Origin: CATOSP01 sp965205385 | GTDB taxonomy: Bacteria > Chloroflexota > Dehalococcoidia > Lucifugimonadales > UBA3495 | DNA length: 64,000 bases | Direction of reading: 5' to 3' | Assembly: GCA_965205385.1 (NCBI GenBank) | Contig: CBDBGS010000003.1 | Location: 102,250-166,249 of the forward strand | Notes under the pieces: generated by a model | Told to the model about the DNA's origin: nothing | Database searches by the model: none | The model's input: the letters and a program-made list of their open reading frames with translations, nothing else | Made by a program: the position numbers and the translations under genes | Shown: positions 60,625 to 64,000 of the stretch, piece by piece | Numbering within the stretch: the first letter of the stretch is position 1 | How the letters are laid out: each line of letters opens with the position of its first letter

Positions 60625-60849
60625 GGTGCACATGCGCAATCCAGCCCCGGCGCCCACGCGGCCATCGGATGAGCAGCCACGCCGGGCCCGGCTCCTTCAA
60701 CTCATTGGCCCCAGCCCGCCTCGCCGCCGGGTATACAGGTGAAGCCGGTCGGAGTCCGCGGCCGGCGTCGCGCCCCGAGGTCCGGCAGGAGTTGACTTTC
60801 GAAGGAATCACCCGGCGGAATGGGCTGAACTATGGACTAACCTCAACTG

Positions 60850-62241
60850 TTACGGGGCCGCGGCCTCTGGTCCGTGGGGCAGGCCCGAAGGTTGGGCATC
60901 GTACATGGGCACCAGTTGGTAGCCCAGTTGCGCCGCCCGGCGCTTTGCCGCACGCAACGCCCGCTGTTGATACTGTCTCTCGTAGTATTCCGCGCCGGCA
61001 TCCGCGTACTGGTGGCCGTAGCGCAGCATGGAATAGATGAGCCTGGCCAGCTTGTGGGCGGTGGCGGTGATGGCCTTGGGCGCTCCCAGGTGGGCTTTCT
61101 TCCGGCGCAGGAAGGCGCCCAGGGCGCTGCCGGAGCGGTGCAGCGCGTTGGCGGCCAGACGCAAGGCCGCCGCGGCCCGGTTGGCGCTGGGTTTGGTCTT
61201 TGAGCTCATGACCCGGCCGCCGGTGATGCGGTTGTTGGGGCTCAGCCCCAGCCAGGAGGCGAAGTGCTTGGCGCTGGGCCATTTGGTCATATCGGCGCCA
61301 ATCTCGCTGATCACCTTCAGGGCTGTGTACGCGTCCACGCCGTCGATCCGGGTCAGGTCCACTCCCGTCATCCGGTACAGTTGGCCCTGGACATCGAAAC
61401 GGGGCGTGTTCTTCTGATTGCGCTTCTTGCCATTGGGAGCCGGAGGCTCGCCGTCGCTGCTGTCTTCGAAACGCTCCAGCTGGGCTTCAATCTCCCGGTC
61501 GCACTCGGCAATCTTATCCTGATAGAACCGGTACAGTTCCAGGGCCTGGGTCAGTTCGAAGATGTGTTCCTCCCGCCAGTGCCCCTGTAGCGACTTGGCG
61601 ATGGTCGCCTCGTCGGCCTTGGTCCTGGGATCGCGCAGTCGCGCCAGCTTCCGCGGGTCCCTTTCCCCGCCCGCGATGGCCTCCATGATGTCCATGCCCG
61701 TCTTGCCCGTGATGTCTCTGATCACGTGTTGCAACTTTACGTTCATCTGGGTCAGCGCTTTCTGCATATGCTGGACGTGATGAGAGGCGTACTCCACCAG
61801 CATGGCCCGCTGCCGCAGGTAGCTGCGCAAGCGCCGTATGTCCCCGTCGGGACGGAAGGCTCCCGACAGCAGGCCGTAGGTGTGCAACTGCTGCAGCCAC
61901 TGGCAGTCCCGCACGTCGCTCTTGCGACCCGGCACGTTCTTGATGCGTCTGGGGTCCACCAGCATTACCTGGAAGTCTCGCTCTTCCAGCACCCCAAACA
62001 GCGGTATCCAGTACACGCCGGTGGACTCCATGACCACGGTCTCCACACCGCACTCGGCCAGCCAGTCTGCCAGACGGTACAGGTCCGCCGTGAAAGCCTC
62101 ATACTCACGCACCGGCTGCTCCGCGCGGCCGGCGGGAACCGCCACGAAATGGCTGCTGGCCCCCACGTCAATGCCCGCCGCGTTCAGGTTCAGTTGGGAC
62201 AGCCCTTCCGGTTTTGCCCTGCTCTTGCGTCTGATGCTCAT
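60850..62241 (-). CDS. IS110-family transposase
   Basis: This 463-residue recombinase of the DEDD type has an N-terminal RuvC-like domain (I-D-V-G-A-S, V-V-M-E-S-T-G-V-Y, D-V-R-D) and a C-terminal Transposase_20 domain with the conserved serine region (S-E-I-G-A-D-M-T-K-W-P-S-A-K and R-V-M-S-S-K). Such enzymes work with a bridge RNA and without terminal inverted repeats. It is intact. The ATG at 62239-62241 follows GGAGG by five bases; the longer frame is not supported. Confidence 0.93.
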   Translation of the reverse strand: MSIRRKSRAKPEGLSQLNLNAAGIDVGASSHFVAVPAGRAEQPVREYEAFTADLYRLADWLAECGVETVVMESTGVYWIPLFGVLEERDFQVMLVDPRRIKNVPGRKSDVRDCQWLQQLHTYGLLSGAFRPDGDIRRLRSYLRQRAMLVEYASHHVQHMQKALTQMNVKLQHVIRDITGKTGMDIMEAIAGGERDPRKLARLRDPRTKADEATIAKSLQGHWREEHIFELTQALELYRFYQDKIAECDREIEAQLERFEDSSDGEPPAPNGKKRNQKNTPRFDVQGQLYRMTGVDLTRIDGVDAYTALKVISEIGADMTKWPSAKHFASWLGLSPNNRITGGRVMSSKTKPSANRAAAALRLAANALHRSGSALGAFLRRKKAHLGAPKAITATAHKLARLIYSMLRYGHQYADAGAEYYERQYQQRALRAAKRRAAQLGYQLVPMYDAQPSGLPHGPEAAAP

Positions 62242-62669
62242 CATTCCCTCCACGCCTGCGAGGTAGACGTGTCGCCGGAGGGAGTCACTAACATTCACCA
62301 ATCTATGGAACGGGATCGCTCCGCTTGGGGCGTCACCAATGATGCAGTCGTAAGACTCCCGGACCATGCTCCCGAACGGGCGATCTGCACCAACGTCTAC
62401 TCGGTCTTCGTCCAGACAACACGTCTCGCCATGAGCATACGCACCCTGACACGGCCACACCAGTTAGTCGCCTCTGCACGGGCCGGATACGGGCATAACT
62501 CTGCTCCCGACTAACTTAAGATGTCACGCCGTGACCGCTGGGGCGGACTCACCAGTTAGTCGCCTCTGCACGGGCCGGATACGGGCATAACTGTGCTTTA
62601 CGCAAAAGTTAGGAAAAGTAAAAAGACAGGGTAAGCTGGCCTAACCCACTTCTCACGGAAGGTCCAGCC
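62242..62669. other. Non-coding 5' region of IS110 element and start of next IS
   Basis: About 430 bases without a gene. It holds the 43-bp direct repeat (62458-62500 and 62550-62592), a GTCAC-GCC-GTGAC hairpin (62523-62535) and an AT-rich stretch near 62600-62630 that may be an end of the next IS. Confidence 0.55.
62458..62592. repeat. 43-bp direct repeat, 92-base period
   Basis: Two identical 43-base copies at 62458-62500 and 62550-62592 start CACCAGTTAG and end GGGCATAACT. The next base differs, then TGCT follows in both. They lie upstream of the IS110 transposase on its coding strand. Confidence 0.8.
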
Positions 62670-63279
62670 ATGCTCACCCTGCCCGATGCCATTTTACCCG
62701 TACTCCATCACTTCGCCGCGCTGTTTCGCAGCCCGACCTGGCTGGAAGCCCAAATCCCGCTGGCCGGCGCGATACCGGCCCCGGGCCAACGCACCGTGGC
62801 CGCGGCGCTGCGCGTCATGGGCCGCAGCGGCCACCTCGACTACGCCCGCTACCATGAGGCGCTCAACCGGGCGGTGTGGCCGCCCCGACAGGCGGCTCGC
62901 ATCCTGCTCATGCCGCTGCTCCAGCACCTGGACCAGGGCGATGGTCCGTTGGTCTTCGGCATCGGCGAAACCCTGGGACGGCGCCGTGGCCCTAAAATCG
63001 AATCCCCGGGCATCTACCGCGATGCGGTGCGTTCCAGCCGGAGCCACCTGGTCAAGGCCAGTGGCCTGCGCTGGGTCTCCCTGACGTGGCTGGGCCACGT
63101 CCCCTGGGCGGGACGCTATTGGGCCTTGCCCTTTCTCATCGTGCCGGCGCCCTCGGAACGCTACTACCGGCAGCGCGGACGCCGCCACAAAAAGCTCACT
63201 GACTTGGACCGGAGATGATCCTGCAACTGCGCCGCTGTCTGCCCCACCGCCCCCTGGCGCTGGTGGGCGACAGCGGCTA

Positions 63280-63305
63280 CGCTGTCCCCGTGTCGTGGCA
63301 CGGGG
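63280..63305. repeat. Palindromic insertion 1 inside transposase pseudogene
   Basis: CCCCGTG-TCGTGG-CACGGGG followed by CGGGCTC, inserted after the G-Y-A-V codons and shifting the frame. Compare with 63726-63751. Confidence 0.6.
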
Positions 63306-63725
63306 CGGGCTCTGGACCTGCTCCACTGCTGCCAATCGTTGGCTCAACCCATTGCCCTCTTCGCCCGCCTGCTCCTGGACGCCGCCCTTTATGCGCCAGC
63401 GCCACCCCGTCAGACGGGCCAGAACGGTCGGCCTCCGCTGAAAGGCCGGCGGCTGCCCGCGCTGAAGGCACTCCTGGACTTGCCCGCCGTGTCATGGAAC
63501 GAGGTGTCGGCAGCCTGGTGCGACGGCACTACCCGCACGGTGGAACTCACGTCGCAAACGGCGGTCTGGTACCGCTCGGGCAAGCCGCCTGCGCCCCTGC
63601 GCTGGGTCTTGGTTCGGGACCCACAGGGCGAATTCACTCCCCATGCCTTGCTCTGCACCGACCCGTCGGCGGACCCGGCGCAGGTCCTGGGATGGTTTGT
63701 GCTGCGCCGGCAACTGGAGGTCACC

Positions 63726-63751
63726 CCGTATCAAGTACGGGGCAGGCTCTT
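63726..63751. repeat. Palindromic insertion 2 inside transposase pseudogene
   Basis: CCCCGTA-TCAAG-TACGGGG followed by CAGGCTC, inserted in the E-V-T-F-Q-E-V-R codons. It adds eight codons in frame and has the same design as the copy near 63280. Confidence 0.6.
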
Positions 63752-64000
63752 TCAGGAGGTGCGGGCTCACCTGGGCGTGGAGACCCAACGCCAGTGGCCG
63801 GATCGAGCCATTGCCCGTACTACGCAATCCTGATGGGGCTCTTCCCCTGGACCACCCTGGCGGCCCATCTTCTGCGGCAACAACGACCCTCGGCCCATCG
63901 CACAGCGGCTTGGTACGCCAAGCCGTCGCCGACCTTCGTGGATGCCATCGCTCTGGTGCGCCGCCACCTGTGGCTGGCGTCTGAGGGTTTTTCACTGTCC

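Larger units (their letters stand above)
60850..62600 (-). mobile_element. IS110-family insertion element (approximate limits)
   Basis: Consists of the transposase and a 5' non-coding part (62242 to about 62600) that in this family may encode the bridge RNA. Exact ends cannot be fixed; the downstream edge is probably between 60742 and 60850. Confidence 0.55.
62670..64000 (+). pseudogene. Decayed DDE transposase (IS701/DDE_5-like)
   Basis: The first frame (62670-63218) has G-E-T-L-G-R-R-R-G-P-K-I, R-S-S-R-S-H-L, G-L-R-W-V-S-L and the W-A-L-P-F-L-I segment. A frameshift near 63200 moves to a second frame (I-L-Q-L-R-R-C-L-P-H-R), a ~25-base insertion near 63278-63302 moves to a third (I-A-L-F-A-R-L-L-L-D-A-A-L-Y ... 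R-T-T), and another shift near 63826 gives L-M-G-L-F-P-W-T-T-L-A-A-H-L-L to the window end. Coding capacity is lost. The first acidic residue of D-D-T is replaced as G-E-T. Confidence 0.85.

Noticed and set aside
60632..60742. 36-residue Pro/Arg-rich frame after the second Replic_Relax-like gene
   Set aside because: A weak GAGG precedes it, but it has no recognisable domain and its composition fits background for this GC content; it may be a remnant cut by IS110 insertion.

Overview
The window is a GC-rich bacterial chromosome segment that looks like Chloroflexota, probably a Dehalococcoidia/SAR202-type lineage. This is an inference from gene content: cytoplasmic reductive-dehalogenase homologues, luciferase-like flavin oxidoreductases next to an F420:NADPH oxidoreductase gene, tandem desulforedoxins, and scattered small metabolic operons. 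No rRNA, tRNA, CRISPR array or known riboswitch was recognised.

Layout. 1-8 kb: a truncated SDR, a DUF2851 protein, a cupin, a membrane-anchored coiled coil, a DUF429/retropepsin-like pair, a PEP-mutase/oxaloacetate-decarboxylase-like enzyme, a PIG-L deacetylase and a gamma-glutamyltransferase. 8-19 kb: a catabolic or redox stretch with a LigB-type dioxygenase, two LLM flavin oxidoreductases, a zinc alcohol dehydrogenase, a VOC protein, a HAD phosphatase, two desulforedoxins, a nitroreductase, a thioredoxin-like protein and NpdG. 19-26 kb: a CGCG mini-protein, a DUF2231 membrane protein, a thiolase plus Zn-ribbon/OB partner, another SDR, an inositol-monophosphatase-like enzyme and an amidohydrolase-prs pair. 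27-35 kb: housekeeping genes (thrC, ispH, a flippase-like protein, DUF488, then gpsA, plsY, der and argF on the minus strand). 35-41.5 kb: a FlK-like thioesterase, a pentapeptide-repeat/TIR fusion and three tandem RdhA-like Fe-S/corrinoid proteins, each with its own promoter; hairpin terminators follow copies 2 and 3. 41.6-54 kb: a TPP enzyme, rsmI, an MFS transporter, cyclophilin, leucine-type dehydrogenase, CDGSH and FmdB mini-proteins, hicAB, mazG, sppA and nadX. 54-57.5 kb: a zur-znuABC zinc-uptake locus with three shared candidate operators. 57.5-64 kb: an accessory region with a long gene-poor AT-richer stretch, GC-hairpin direct repeats, an AlpA regulator, two coupled Replic_Relax-like genes, an intact IS110-family element with a possible bridge-RNA region, and a decayed DDE transposase that carries two copies of a small palindromic element.

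How the genes fit together. Zur probably represses znuABC and possibly itself. NpdG could supply reduced F420 to LLM-type oxidoreductases, though F420 use by these enzymes is not proven by sequence. The thiolase and DUF35 protein form a two-subunit acyl-CoA enzyme. The 58.5-64 kb region reads as the remains of an integrative or plasmid-like element later hit by insertion sequences. The best candidates for new biology are the three RdhA-like paralogues, the degenerate pentapeptide-TIR protein, and the palindromic insertions and repeats of the accessory end.
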